DNA of 64,000 nt from contig DASQGZ010000055.1 of the NCBI GenBank assembly GCA_035632315.1, positions 1 to 64,000 of the forward strand, given 5' to 3'. The notes under the pieces were generated by a model. It ran no database searches, was not told the origin of the DNA, and saw only the letters and a program-made list of their open reading frames with translations. How positions within the stretch are numbered: the stretch's first letter is position 1; each line of letters starts with the position of its first letter. Source of the DNA: JAFDZW01 sp035632315 (GTDB taxonomy: Bacteria; Bacteroidota; Ignavibacteria; Palsa-1295). Both the position numbers and the translations under genes were made by a program. Positions 9,401-17,753 of the stretch are shown here, in pieces.

Positions 9401-10570
9401 ATCACTAATGACATCCGGCTTGGTCGGAATCCGTTTCGAAGCAGGCGAACCACCGACCTTTAATAAGAAATGTCCTGCCGTCGTATATGGATTCATCAAA
9501 TGATACAATCCGAACAGGCGCGAATTACCGGAGCTCGGCTGCTCATAACGCCACTCGACAGGTCCCTGCGAAAAGAATCGCACTTCTGCAAAAGAACCGT
9601 CACCGTTCGCGCGAACATCGACCGCGCATTCGTGTAGTTCACCCGTCAGGCTGTCGATCGCTTCCGGCAGCGCCCCGGCGCCATATCCATATACGGCAAC
9701 TGTTGACGGATCAATATTCGTCGCTCCCGCTTTTGCAAGATCGCTTGCTGTAATACGATAAACACCTTCATCGGTCGTTGAGACAGAAAACCATTGTTCG
9801 TTCGTCGTGCTGTTCGTTTTGTATGATACGCCGGCGCTCGTAAATCCTTTCGACAACTCCGAAACTGCCGAACGATAGAGCGACATATCATCACCGTTGA
9901 CGCAGAGCGAACGGAAGTATTCTTCTTCCTGTGCAGAAAATGTTTGTGCGGTCGAAACACGAGAAGCATTCGCAGTCCTGATGCGAACGACAAGATCGGT
10001 CACGAGCGTGATGCCATTTGCAACATCATACGTTACCGGATGAATAATAACACTCGTCACGAATGCCGTGCGGAGCACGCGCGGTGCAAGAACTTCCGAG
10101 ATCGAAGGAGAAATGTATGTGCTGTATAATTCCGCATTTCGAATATATTGCGGAACGAGCGTTCCGTCTTTCTCACACGGCGTCGGGATAGGTGCAAGAA
10201 TGCCGGCGATCTGCTTTGTTTGTTTTGAAACAATTTCTACACTCGCGGGAGAACTTTCGTCCGGCACAAGAACGCTAAGATCGAGATATGGCACAGCGGG
10301 CGAGCCGCGATGCGAAACGGGTGTTGTCGAACCGGAAAAATTGACGTTGACGTAATGCTCCGACGTAACCGGGTCGGTGACCGTCTCACTCTTAAAATCA
10401 GGGTGGATATGAAGAACGATCTCCCCAGGCGAGGAAGATATTACCTCATAGGATGAGCGCGCGATAGCCGGATCGTTCTGGGCGAACGATGCACGAGGAC
10501 GAGCTGCAAACGTACAGACGAATGCAGCAGCAAGAATGCAGATGACTATGTATTTAGAATTTCTACACAT
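6410..10570 (-). CDS. porU: Type IX secretion system sortase PorU (C25 gingipain-like)
   Basis: A 1386-residue secreted protein with a signal peptide at residues 1-30. The N-terminal half holds beta-rich domains. The C25 peptidase domain lies around residues 640-1010 and shows the catalytic pair: His886 in YVGHGNPTIW and Cys921 in TTATCDFSRYDD. The last about 90 residues (from VTIYPNPVRRTATF) form a FlgD-like/T9SS C-terminal domain, as in PorU itself, where it is retained. PorU removes the sorting domain of cargo and attaches them to surface glycolipid. An SD of GGAGGT sits 8 bases before the ATG. The gene is first in an operon with porV and the four genes after it. Confidence 0.93.
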   Translation of the reverse strand: MCRNSKYIVICILAAAFVCTFAARPRASFAQNDPAIARSSYEVISSSPGEIVLHIHPDFKSETVTDPVTSEHYVNVNFSGSTTPVSHRGSPAVPYLDLSVLVPDESSPASVEIVSKQTKQIAGILAPIPTPCEKDGTLVPQYIRNAELYSTYISPSISEVLAPRVLRTAFVTSVIIHPVTYDVANGITLVTDLVVRIRTANASRVSTAQTFSAQEEEYFRSLCVNGDDMSLYRSAVSELSKGFTSAGVSYKTNSTTNEQWFSVSTTDEGVYRITASDLAKAGATNIDPSTVAVYGYGAGALPEAIDSLTGELHECAVDVRANGDGSFAEVRFFSQGPVEWRYEQPSSGNSRLFGLYHLMNPYTTAGHFLLKVGGSPASKRIPTKPDVISDSIAVVDQSTVQTVALHEAELTFEEPNISREFVGESVPVGRTVTVGLPDLPGYTPDSTVVRPAFNSHATQTHLFDVSINGQSFPQITDGGTITPGSEPYMTRNWSMEYLVPSSLGAPSSLVLSAEDNELSAAFWLNFAEVFYRRSATLANGQIPFMLYNDASAYHYNFSNATDGEIWDVTNSTSVMRLATASSDNIDLKVKGVTNSLRRFYAFTSSELKSAAVASIAIPSLRSGVCTQGAQEIIIAPQSMLAQANALAKLRRMGGQATDALSVAVVTLEDIYREFGYGANDATSIRDFIKATVRRSAVNNGTVPLYICLFGGGHVDYQNRTTSLPVNIPVYEWWQPANVEEFRSSEPTYDSDDGYYVQLSENSRGIYNGVDIPIGRIAVLTSDEGNDYVAKVTKYETSSDNGAWRSLVTFICDDRYYEDLKGPDPLYHITDTENEVAETPDRLSFIKIYGQAYPNVFSAGGRRKPEMEAAIVDAFNSGSAVISYVGHGNPTIWANESILSVPSTINKFTNINRLAFVTTATCDFSRYDDYAAKISGGVQMLKKPDGGAIALLATCRSVYGGDQFAPDFYKSLFAVPCTTKLSTLPIGVSYVYGRSLGNSANRDKYFILGDPAQRLIVPRSYFAIDSINGVLYNEQSNSVQTISALSLLKISGHVSNQCDGSDLDATFNGSMNVTLYDSPSKVSATSTFTESPPITDTWQVDGPILYSGTATVSSGRFNVSFVVSKDIKFDTAHAKIKMLGYSDNFRSALGVAQNIRVFGIDTTRINADHTGPELAVYIGTRSFHSGDIVPVNSVLIVDVNDESGLNTSTSGIGHSFVGWTDDSTAGTIDLAANYVAQPNDFTKGTTVQQVNLPLGLHTMNVRAFDAAGNPSFASVQFTAASDAPYKLFNVTIYPNPVRRTATFTFEQPAPPEFPVDVTLDLYNAIGGHVRTISVPSISSNVITIPFDGNDDGGGELIDGMYLYRLQTVQRLNGIATASGGTFIVTHD

Positions 10571-10931
10571 AAACGAGTACCTCCAATGTAAACACCGGAT
10601 GTACTTTAAACGCCTTACTCTATAATTTGATACAACCGGTGACGGATTCTTACCTCTTTTACAAGTCAGATTTGCCGCCCCGGATACCGTTTAACTGTAG
10701 AAATTCTCTATAGTCGTCCTATTTTCGGTTAAAAAGAGCATAAAAGCCCAAAAATGGGCTTTTCAACTTAATAAAAGCCTTTTCGGGGCAAAGAAGTTGC
10801 AACTTTCATCAGGCTCGCCCCACACATTGAAGACACAATCCAGTAGAAAAAGTCTCACTGTCTTGCAAAAGCCGCAACATATAAAAGACACCTGAGAATC
10901 GAAAAGTGTGACAAAAAAAAATCTTGTATGT
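10571..10931. other. Intergenic region upstream of porU
   Basis: No gene seen in these 361 bases. It holds the strong porU ribosome binding site (GGAGGT on the minus strand, about 10575-10585), a 9-bp perfect hairpin at 10742-10763 listed separately, and AT-rich sequence. I found no clear TAnnTTTG promoter for porU. Confidence 0.5.
10742..10763 (-). terminator. Hairpin terminator candidate after the 257-aa secreted protein gene
   Basis: Perfect stem AAAAGCCCA / TGGGCTTTT with a 4-base loop. The arm itself supplies a short U run and CTTTTT follows a few bases later on the minus strand. It lies about 170 bases after the minus-strand gene ending at 10932 and before porU, so it would separate the two units. 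Confidence 0.55.
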
Positions 10932-11705
10932 TTACTTTACAAGTAGAAACCGTTCAATGTTATTACCAATTGTTAAAAAGTATATCCCGGCTGTTAGTAA
11001 ATTACAGTCAGCATCGACAATATCTGAACTCGCTTGAAGAAATCTTATAAAAGTAGTTTGATTACTACCTTTCATATCAAAGACCTGTATCTGGCTTGAC
11101 TTGATTAATGGGTATTGGATTCGTAAAAATCTTGTCGTAATAGAAGATTCCAACAATCGTTCTTTGATCTGCATGAAGTCCTTTACTTCATTTAATGCAA
11201 GTGCTCTATTTTGATAATATGTATTGATAGATGTAATTGTTTTTAGCATTGCTTGAGCACTATCTATATCAACATAGTTGTTAAATTTCAACAAGAATAT
11301 TTGACTCAATAAATTCGTAGTATCCCCTATATCAGGTGCCCATTTCTGTAAAATGAACGCACCGAAATGTACCTCTACACTATCGAAATTGGCGCGGAGA
11401 ACCATTTGACTTGTATCAATATCCCTCCATGTTCGCTGTATGATAGTATCAGGATTCGAGGCGGCTGAAATATTAAAAATAACTTTCTTAAACTCAATTC
11501 GAAACCATTTTGAAGCAAACCTATGGTGATAGGTTGAAGAACTATAACACGTGTCTATCATCACTGAGTCAGGATTCACATATTTATATATTGAATCATT
11601 CGGTGGAGTAATCGATGTCCAACAAGTTGGAAATTGTCCAAACCCTTCATCCACGACCGACAGTGTAAAAAAGACAGCAATAAATACCATTGTGTATCTT
11701 CGCAT
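10932..11705 (-). CDS. Secreted protein with a probable T9SS-type C-terminal domain
   Basis: 257 residues with a signal peptide (MRRYTMVFIAVFFTLSVV.. ending near GFGQ). No known catalytic domain recognised. The last about 60 residues (IQVFDMKGSNQ.. then AGIYFLTIGNNIERFLLVK) have the shape of a type A sorting domain: a strand, VFDMKG, an AGIYFL strand, and a final basic residue; but the usual YPNP start is replaced by YPLIKSS. The DNA is clearly more AT-rich than in the flanking genes, which could mean transfer or weak selection. A surface or secreted location is inferred. Confidence 0.65.
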   Translation of the reverse strand: MRRYTMVFIAVFFTLSVVDEGFGQFPTCWTSITPPNDSIYKYVNPDSVMIDTCYSSSTYHHRFASKWFRIEFKKVIFNISAASNPDTIIQRTWRDIDTSQMVLRANFDSVEVHFGAFILQKWAPDIGDTTNLLSQIFLLKFNNYVDIDSAQAMLKTITSINTYYQNRALALNEVKDFMQIKERLLESSITTRFLRIQYPLIKSSQIQVFDMKGSNQTTFIRFLQASSDIVDADCNLLTAGIYFLTIGNNIERFLLVK

Positions 11706-11790
11706 ACTTCACTCGATTTTGTTTGTATGTTCTATGCCTACATTAATAACTCCTACTGTATGGAAAAATTACAAGAAAACTTTCATTTTC

Positions 11791-12129
11791 TTACCCCGGC
11801 GGCCAGCGCATTTGTCTGCCGCCGAGCAGGTGGCAATGGATATGATCGACCGATTGCCCGCCGTCGCGGTTGCAATTAAAGACAAGACGGTAGCCACTTT
11901 CATCAATTCCTTCGGCTTTTGCAATTGTTGCGGCGGCGATGACTATTTTCCCGGTCAGCTCGGCATCGGATGAATCGAGATCGTTCAGAGTCGCAATGGG
12001 ACTCTTCGGCGCAATGAGAATATGTGTCGGCGCTTGCGGGTCGATGTCGCGGAAGGCGATGAGGTCGTCGTCTTCATAAACGATCGTCGCGGGAATTTCG
12101 CGGGCGATTATTTTTTCGAATATTGTCAT
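11791..12129 (-). CDS. HIT family nucleotide-binding protein
   Basis: 112 residues with the full family pattern: start MTIFEKIIAREIPATIVYEDD, middle APTHILIAPK, and the histidine triad HIHCHLLGGR near the C-terminus. HIT (HinT-like) proteins are cytosolic purine nucleoside phosphoramidase-type hydrolases; the physiological substrate is usually uncertain. Its start overlaps the stop of the upstream membrane-protein gene by ATGA, so the two are translationally coupled. Confidence 0.93.
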   Translation of the reverse strand: MTIFEKIIAREIPATIVYEDDDLIAFRDIDPQAPTHILIAPKSPIATLNDLDSSDAELTGKIVIAAATIAKAEGIDESGYRLVFNCNRDGGQSVDHIHCHLLGGRQMRWPPG

Positions 12130-13787
12130 CGCAAAGGAATGGGAATAAATGCAAAATCCGGTTTCGGGATGTTTTGCAATTTGCCGATCACGAGTCTGAA
12201 ATTTGCATCGGCGCGCGAGAACGCTATGCTGGTCGTATCTTTCATCCCGTGCGCGAATGGCCCGAAATTGACCGAGTTCGTTGCGCCGACCGGCAAAACC
12301 GCCATCACACGCAGATAGGGTTCGAAATATTTCGACGGCTCTGGAAATGTAATATATCCCGCAGGGCTTTCGAGCATTTTCCCGTCCTCTCGTTCGAGCA
12401 TCCCGGCTCGCGGCTGATAACGCGAAGGCATATTGAGCACGGCGTTTCTCGCATACGTATAGACCGGAGCCGTTGCCGAATACGAAATGCTCGGATAGTC
12501 GCCAATGGCTTCCGATGCAACGAATACCGAGTCGAGCACGAAGCGCACATCGACCGAACTTGTCGTTTTGTCCGGGCTTGTGCGTTCTGCCTGCACCAAT
12601 TGGGACGCCTTCTCGCGTATATCGAACGCTGCTTCAGCGCCGCGATTGGTACTGAGCCCGTTCAAGATCCCGGCAACGATCATTGTAATGAAACTCAGCG
12701 ATCGCAGCAGCTTATCGACTGCTCCGCGTCTGACGCCGGGTCCGCGCGAGTAGCTCGATGCGATCACAAAAAAGAACCCGAGCCAGATGAACGCGCTTGT
12801 TTCAATGCCGATCTTGATCAGAAAAAAACCGAGCAGCGAGACGACGAGCAAGATCGCCCCGGCTCCTTTTGCCGATCTCGATTGCCAGGATACTTCCTCC
12901 ATCGGAAGTAAGAATGCCCGCACGAGCGAAGCAAGCGCCAGGAGCACCGCAACGCAGCTTGTCGCCATTGAAAGAATATTCGAACCCGGGAATGCCGCTT
13001 CTTTGATATGCGGTGTTACCGCCAGCGTCATCAGCACGTGGCGCATCGCTCCCCATCCGATGAATCCGCTCGAAGTGAGCATAAAGATCGGCGCCGGCGC
13101 AAGCACCCGAAGCAGCAAGACGATGCATCCGGGAATCACCAGCCCGACGACGCGATTGAAATTCGACAGCCAGCCTTGCGAGAGATGAACGCTTTTGCGT
13201 TGTTCATTGGCAACGGCAACGGTGATAAGCACCACGGCAAAAAAAGCAAGCGCATGGCACAGCGCGACGACGGCAAAGCCGATCATCAAGACATAATAGC
13301 TGCCGCTGCGCGGACTATTCTGTCGAAGAAAGAAACTCACCAGCGCAATCGCGACTGTCTCGGCAACCAGATACGGAAGCGAACCGACAAAGAACACGCC
13401 GCTCCAAACAATGACCGGCACAAGGAAATACACAAGCGCTTCGCGCACGTGTAGTGCTCGCAACAACGAGAGCATTGCAAACCCACGGCAAAAGAACCCT
13501 ACGAAAACAAGCAGCAGCCGGACAACGACCTCGCCGCCAAACACAAATGACAGAAGACCAGAGACGAACGGAACAAGAACATTCGCGGCGGGAATCGGAA
13601 TGATCTGCAATCCGTCTTTCGCACCGCCCGCAAGATGGAGGCGGATGGTATCCGCCTGCAAGCTCCAAAGCGACGCATCGAGCGGCAGATACTTATGAAA
13701 GAAGATCCACAGCGATTCGATCACCAGCACCAGCATCACCAGTGCCCGCGCCTGCCGCTCCCCACGCCCGATCGAATCATCTAGCAT
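12126..13787 (-). CDS. Multi-pass integral membrane protein of unknown function
   Basis: 553 residues. The first about 390 contain around ten hydrophobic segments (for example LVMLVLVIESLWIFFH, VVRLLLVFVGFFCRGFAML, LVYFLVPVIVWSGVFFVG). The remaining about 150 residues are soluble and probably exposed outside the membrane. The topology recalls membrane glycosyltransferase-like or polymerase-like proteins, but I see no diagnostic motif, so no enzyme is claimed. It is coupled to the HIT gene by a 4-base overlap. Shadow frames on the opposite strand within it were ignored. Confidence 0.75.
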   Translation of the reverse strand: MLDDSIGRGERQARALVMLVLVIESLWIFFHKYLPLDASLWSLQADTIRLHLAGGAKDGLQIIPIPAANVLVPFVSGLLSFVFGGEVVVRLLLVFVGFFCRGFAMLSLLRALHVREALVYFLVPVIVWSGVFFVGSLPYLVAETVAIALVSFFLRQNSPRSGSYYVLMIGFAVVALCHALAFFAVVLITVAVANEQRKSVHLSQGWLSNFNRVVGLVIPGCIVLLLRVLAPAPIFMLTSSGFIGWGAMRHVLMTLAVTPHIKEAAFPGSNILSMATSCVAVLLALASLVRAFLLPMEEVSWQSRSAKGAGAILLVVSLLGFFLIKIGIETSAFIWLGFFFVIASSYSRGPGVRRGAVDKLLRSLSFITMIVAGILNGLSTNRGAEAAFDIREKASQLVQAERTSPDKTTSSVDVRFVLDSVFVASEAIGDYPSISYSATAPVYTYARNAVLNMPSRYQPRAGMLEREDGKMLESPAGYITFPEPSKYFEPYLRVMAVLPVGATNSVNFGPFAHGMKDTTSIAFSRADANFRLVIGKLQNIPKPDFAFIPIPLR

Positions 13788-13956
13788 ATTTGTGAATAAG
13801 TATGATCTTTACCTCTCGAAAATACGAGGTCGGAACAATATATGGTCTAAAACAACAAATTATAACTCATTTAATATAAACTACACACCTCTTTATAATT
13901 GCCCAAGCTTACAATTCTTTGAATAATAGGTTTATCGAATATTCTAACATTGAACA

Positions 13957-16218
13957 TTATTGAATCAACCCAACTTCTCGCTCACGCTGTTCGATGCGAC
14001 CGAGAAGATCTCGCGCAAATCGTGCTTTCCCCTCTTGCTCTTCGCGATGAACGTCAAGCGATGATTCCGGAGGGGTTTCGATGATCGCCGCCAGTAATTG
14101 TCGAATGAAATGAAGATCGATCGTATCCGAGATATCGAACCGCTTGCCGGTTATGAATGTAACGTAAGTGACCAATCCGCCGCTGAAAACGGAATCGAGA
14201 TGCAGCATAGCACGGAAATGCTGCTTTGCGAGATCGTCTTGAGCAAGCGTACCTTCTGCCATACCGAGATAGAGATATGATCTGGGACGCATTGTATCGA
14301 GTGCGACTGCTTTTTGCAAATAGGGGATCGAATGTTCGATCTCTCGTGTGAACTTGATCATCAATCGCCCGCGTAGTTCATACCCATACGGTAGCTGCGG
14401 ATGCCGAATAATAAATCCGTCGGCTTTGGCAATTGCTTCGTCGATAGACAATAATTTAAGATCACGATACAAGATCACGATGCCGTCCTCAAACTGGTCT
14501 CCCAATGTAATGCTTCGCCCGGAATGAGGCTTATCGAGCCGGATATTTTCAAACGCTTCTTCTTTGAGAATAGAATCGTCCCGTACATCGCCGATCTGAG
14601 CTACAATAGTTTGCACACCTGCTTTCACAGAAGGAGAAAGTGAATTCGCACCCGATTGAACACGATTCAATAGGTCGCTCACTTGCACCGGGCGCAGAAA
14701 TACTTCTATCATTCTAATCTCAGTAAGAAGCTCATTATTAAGATCACCTCTGACATCATAGAACTTTCTCAAATTTTCAAAACCAACTTGCGTCTGATGT
14801 TTTTCAATGATCGGGGTATATGTTTCCAATAAGTCTTTGTATCTCTCGGATGACGAAGCGTCGCCAACATTAACTGCAATCCATGGTATGATCGTACATA
14901 CCGCTACAACACTCAGAACCGACACAAGCGGCGTTTCATTTTGCCGAGATGTGTGTATTTGTTTATATACAAAAAATGAAAGTACAGCAATGAATATTCC
15001 GATCGATGAGCATACATCCCAGTCTCTGGCTAACCCATACTCAAAGTTTCCGCCGATAAGAAAAGCTTCGAAAAAAAAGAGATTCAGCAAAAGGAAAACG
15101 ATATATGAATTGCTACGGCCGATATTCTTAAATCCATACACGAGACAACCAAGTAACAGACAGACCGGGATACCCGCGAGTAGAAGATGTTCATTTATTA
15201 TATCAAGCAAATGCTGTGGCGAAAAGAGAGTGTATGCGGTTTCTGTAGTACGAAAGAGAGCAATAAACGGGCTCCCTGCGGTACCTGTAAACAACCCGAA
15301 CGGATGATATTGTGCAATAAGAAAGATTGCGAGGAGTATTGGAATAGTTATCAATATAAATCTGAAAACTGAGCGCATCATATCGTCACCCAGTCTTTCT
15401 TTCTTTTTTCTTAGTGCGTAAAGAAAGAGGAAAGAGGGGATGAGTAAAAGGTTTTGCAGGTGAAAAGCAATACAGCAAAACATAATCGCAACTACCATGA
15501 AAAGTTTTGCCTGACGTCTAACAAAAAGGAAAGAAACATATAAATAAACAAGAACAAAGCTGTATTGCAGCGGGTAGGTCTCCATATACGTAAAGAAAAG
15601 CAGCGAGCCACCTGCGCACATCAACAGCAGAAATAATAGCCAATTCACCTCTTTGCCAATAGAGACCTTCCTAGCAAATTGCAGTGCAAAAAATACAAAT
15701 ATGACTCCGCTCAACGCACTGACTAGCGTAAATGGGAAGAAAACATTTGGCGACCCGCCTGAAAATTTCAGATAAAGAAAATAAATACCATACAGCAAAT
15801 ACATTACAGGTGTTGCCGTCCGCTGCGGAGTCAACGTGCCATACGCCTGAAAGTTAAACATAAACCCGCCGAACACCGAGCCATCACCGATAAAAGGCCA
15901 AGCAATTTTTACCATTGAGAATAGTATTGCACTGGCAAAAACAATCAGCATGATAAGCCATGTTTTGGGTTCTTTGGATGGATGCAAATTCTTCTTTTGA
16001 TCACCGGAGAATGATTTTTCAATAATATTACTGCGGTGCTCCCCCCCCCAATAGATGATTCCTATAGACACTAATGTTAGAATAAATCCAACTGATTTTG
16101 GAAAGTAGTGGAGAATGTTGATCCCCCAAGCCTGAGGCGCAGAAAAAAATAGGAGACTCGCCCGCAACAATACAAACAGCAACAAGCCCAACAATATTGG
16201 CAATGATCCCTTCTTCAC
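13957..16218 (-). CDS. Large membrane protein with C-terminal TPR-like region (glycosyltransferase-like)
   Basis: 753 residues. Residues 1-480 hold about 11 hydrophobic segments; residues about 560-753 are soluble and include PYGYELRGRLMIKF, HSIPYLQKAVALDTMRP and SYLYLGMAEGTLAQDDLAKQHFRAML, which look like tetratricopeptide repeats. The topology resembles GT39/protein O-mannosyl-transferase-like proteins with TPRs, but a catalytic Asp motif is not clear. A run of nine G in the coding strand (16041-16049, around codon 57) could slip. The gene is more AT-rich than its neighbours and lies 7 bases after the next gene's... end, on the same strand as the adenosine deaminase gene upstream. Confidence 0.72.
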   Translation of the reverse strand: MKKGSLPILLGLLLFVLLRASLLFFSAPQAWGINILHYFPKSVGFILTLVSIGIIYWGGEHRSNIIEKSFSGDQKKNLHPSKEPKTWLIMLIVFASAILFSMVKIAWPFIGDGSVFGGFMFNFQAYGTLTPQRTATPVMYLLYGIYFLYLKFSGGSPNVFFPFTLVSALSGVIFVFFALQFARKVSIGKEVNWLLFLLLMCAGGSLLFFTYMETYPLQYSFVLVYLYVSFLFVRRQAKLFMVVAIMFCCIAFHLQNLLLIPSFLFLYALRKKKERLGDDMMRSVFRFILITIPILLAIFLIAQYHPFGLFTGTAGSPFIALFRTTETAYTLFSPQHLLDIINEHLLLAGIPVCLLLGCLVYGFKNIGRSNSYIVFLLLNLFFFEAFLIGGNFEYGLARDWDVCSSIGIFIAVLSFFVYKQIHTSRQNETPLVSVLSVVAVCTIIPWIAVNVGDASSSERYKDLLETYTPIIEKHQTQVGFENLRKFYDVRGDLNNELLTEIRMIEVFLRPVQVSDLLNRVQSGANSLSPSVKAGVQTIVAQIGDVRDDSILKEEAFENIRLDKPHSGRSITLGDQFEDGIVILYRDLKLLSIDEAIAKADGFIIRHPQLPYGYELRGRLMIKFTREIEHSIPYLQKAVALDTMRPRSYLYLGMAEGTLAQDDLAKQHFRAMLHLDSVFSGGLVTYVTFITGKRFDISDTIDLHFIRQLLAAIIETPPESSLDVHREEQEGKARFARDLLGRIEQREREVGLIQ

Positions 16219-16225
16219 TTAAGTA

Positions 16226-17695
16226 TCATAACCCCGCAATCATACTTTCAAATGTTTCGAATTCCATATCGAGTTTATATTTTAACTGATTCTTGTCCTT
16301 TGATTTCAAAAAACTAAACTCAATGCTATTATAGACAAATCGCTTAATATCTTTGTAGGTAAATTGTGGGTATCGCATTGCAAGTTTTACAAATTCACCC
16401 GTATGATCCGAGCGAAGAACGCCGGGATCGTCGGTGCTAATCACGATCGGAACGCCGAATTTTGCATACAGTGAGATAGGATGCGCTGAATTTTTTTCGT
16501 TAAGAATAAATTCGTTGCTCGTGAGATTTATTTCTGCGGCTATATGACGGCGAGCCATTTCACGAAGAAGCTCATAGTTATCATGTTCGTATGCGATGTC
16601 AACGCCATGCCCGATGCGCTCAGCGCCGCCATCGTGAACAGCAGAGGCAATGTGCCACGTTAATTCCTCCGGTTTTACCATACCCAGCACAAGCTCCCCA
16701 GCGTGCATCGACGTATGAACATAGGGAAATTTCGATCTAAAAAATTTGAACATCTGCATGTGAAGCCAATAATCGTTCATCGAGACGTTGGCATTTTCCG
16801 GCGCAACGATGTTAACGCCGATCACAAGACTATCCATATCGCACGATGCGAACGAGAGATAAAGCTGCGAAAAAATATCAGCAGGGGTCGAGACTCGGGT
16901 AACGTAATTTAAAAATCTGATCGTGATGAGTGAATCGCGATTGTCAGAAAATCTCGCGGCATCCCGAATTCCAACAAGACGCGTGTGGTGAATCTTGGCA
17001 AGAGAATCTGCACCAAGTTCGGCGCGCAATCGCAGAAACATTGCCTCCATCGTCTGCTTTGCGCTTGCCGCATCACGAGAAAGATTTTCAGCTTCCAGTA
17101 CAGAATTATATTCCGAAAAAAACTGTGCAACCGCAGGATCGCCCGGAGGCATTGACGGACGGATAAACATCGTCTCGATATAATCGGTATGCTCGGCATT
17201 CGCTCGCTGCTTGATCTCTTGGAGCATCGATGCTTCACTACCGCCGATCGTCGGGCCGAAAAGACCGAACGTGTTAAAAAAATGCGCGTCGCTTGCGCCG
17301 TCGCACAGGCTGAAATCTTTTACCGACCACAGCCGGACAAGCCTGTCTTTGAAATACGCTCGTTTGCCGGCGCGCATCGAATCGAACGGGACGATCGAAC
17401 GAATACCGCCTATTGAAGATCCGGGGGGATAGACGACAAGCGCAGATGTATCGAGAAGAAAATGATGATCCACTGCCGTATCGAAAAACGTCTCAGCATA
17501 GACCGCACCGGAGAAATGATGATGGAGATCGCCGCCCTTCGGCATCGAATGAAAAAACGTATTCAGAAGTGACTCATTATTTCTTATCGTTTCAAAATAT
17601 TTTTCGGTTTTCGATGTGTACTCATCCGACTGTTGCGCAAAGGCAGCGCAGTGAAAGAATGTACATACAAAAAATGCAAGTATAGTCCGTTTCAT
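16226..17695 (-). CDS. Secreted adenosine deaminase-like (ADGF/CECR1-type) metal-dependent deaminase
   Basis: The ATG at 17695 is chosen: it opens a signal peptide MKRTILAFFVCTFFHCAAFAQ; the frame to 17725 only adds residues before it. The 489-residue protein carries the adenosine deaminase metal site: GDLHHHFSGAVY (residues 55-66), a HAGE segment, the RIGHGVDIAYEHD segment and STDDPGVLRSDHTGEF near the end. Secreted ADA-related proteins hydrolyse extracellular adenosine to inosine; here it would act in the periplasm or outside. No clear Shine-Dalgarno. The gene stops 7 bases before the next gene on the minus strand, so the two may be cotranscribed. Confidence 0.85.
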   Translation of the reverse strand: MKRTILAFFVCTFFHCAAFAQQSDEYTSKTEKYFETIRNNESLLNTFFHSMPKGGDLHHHFSGAVYAETFFDTAVDHHFLLDTSALVVYPPGSSIGGIRSIVPFDSMRAGKRAYFKDRLVRLWSVKDFSLCDGASDAHFFNTFGLFGPTIGGSEASMLQEIKQRANAEHTDYIETMFIRPSMPPGDPAVAQFFSEYNSVLEAENLSRDAASAKQTMEAMFLRLRAELGADSLAKIHHTRLVGIRDAARFSDNRDSLITIRFLNYVTRVSTPADIFSQLYLSFASCDMDSLVIGVNIVAPENANVSMNDYWLHMQMFKFFRSKFPYVHTSMHAGELVLGMVKPEELTWHIASAVHDGGAERIGHGVDIAYEHDNYELLREMARRHIAAEINLTSNEFILNEKNSAHPISLYAKFGVPIVISTDDPGVLRSDHTGEFVKLAMRYPQFTYKDIKRFVYNSIEFSFLKSKDKNQLKYKLDMEFETFESMIAGL

Positions 17696-17753
17696 TTTTT
17701 GGGGCAGCAAAACTGTGAAGTACAAATCTACGACATCAACGGACAGGGCCGGG

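Noticed and set aside
12123..12911. 262-aa plus-strand frame opposite the 553-aa membrane protein
   Set aside because: Arg/His/Cys-rich antisense shadow. The minus-strand gene has membrane segments and a coupled neighbour.
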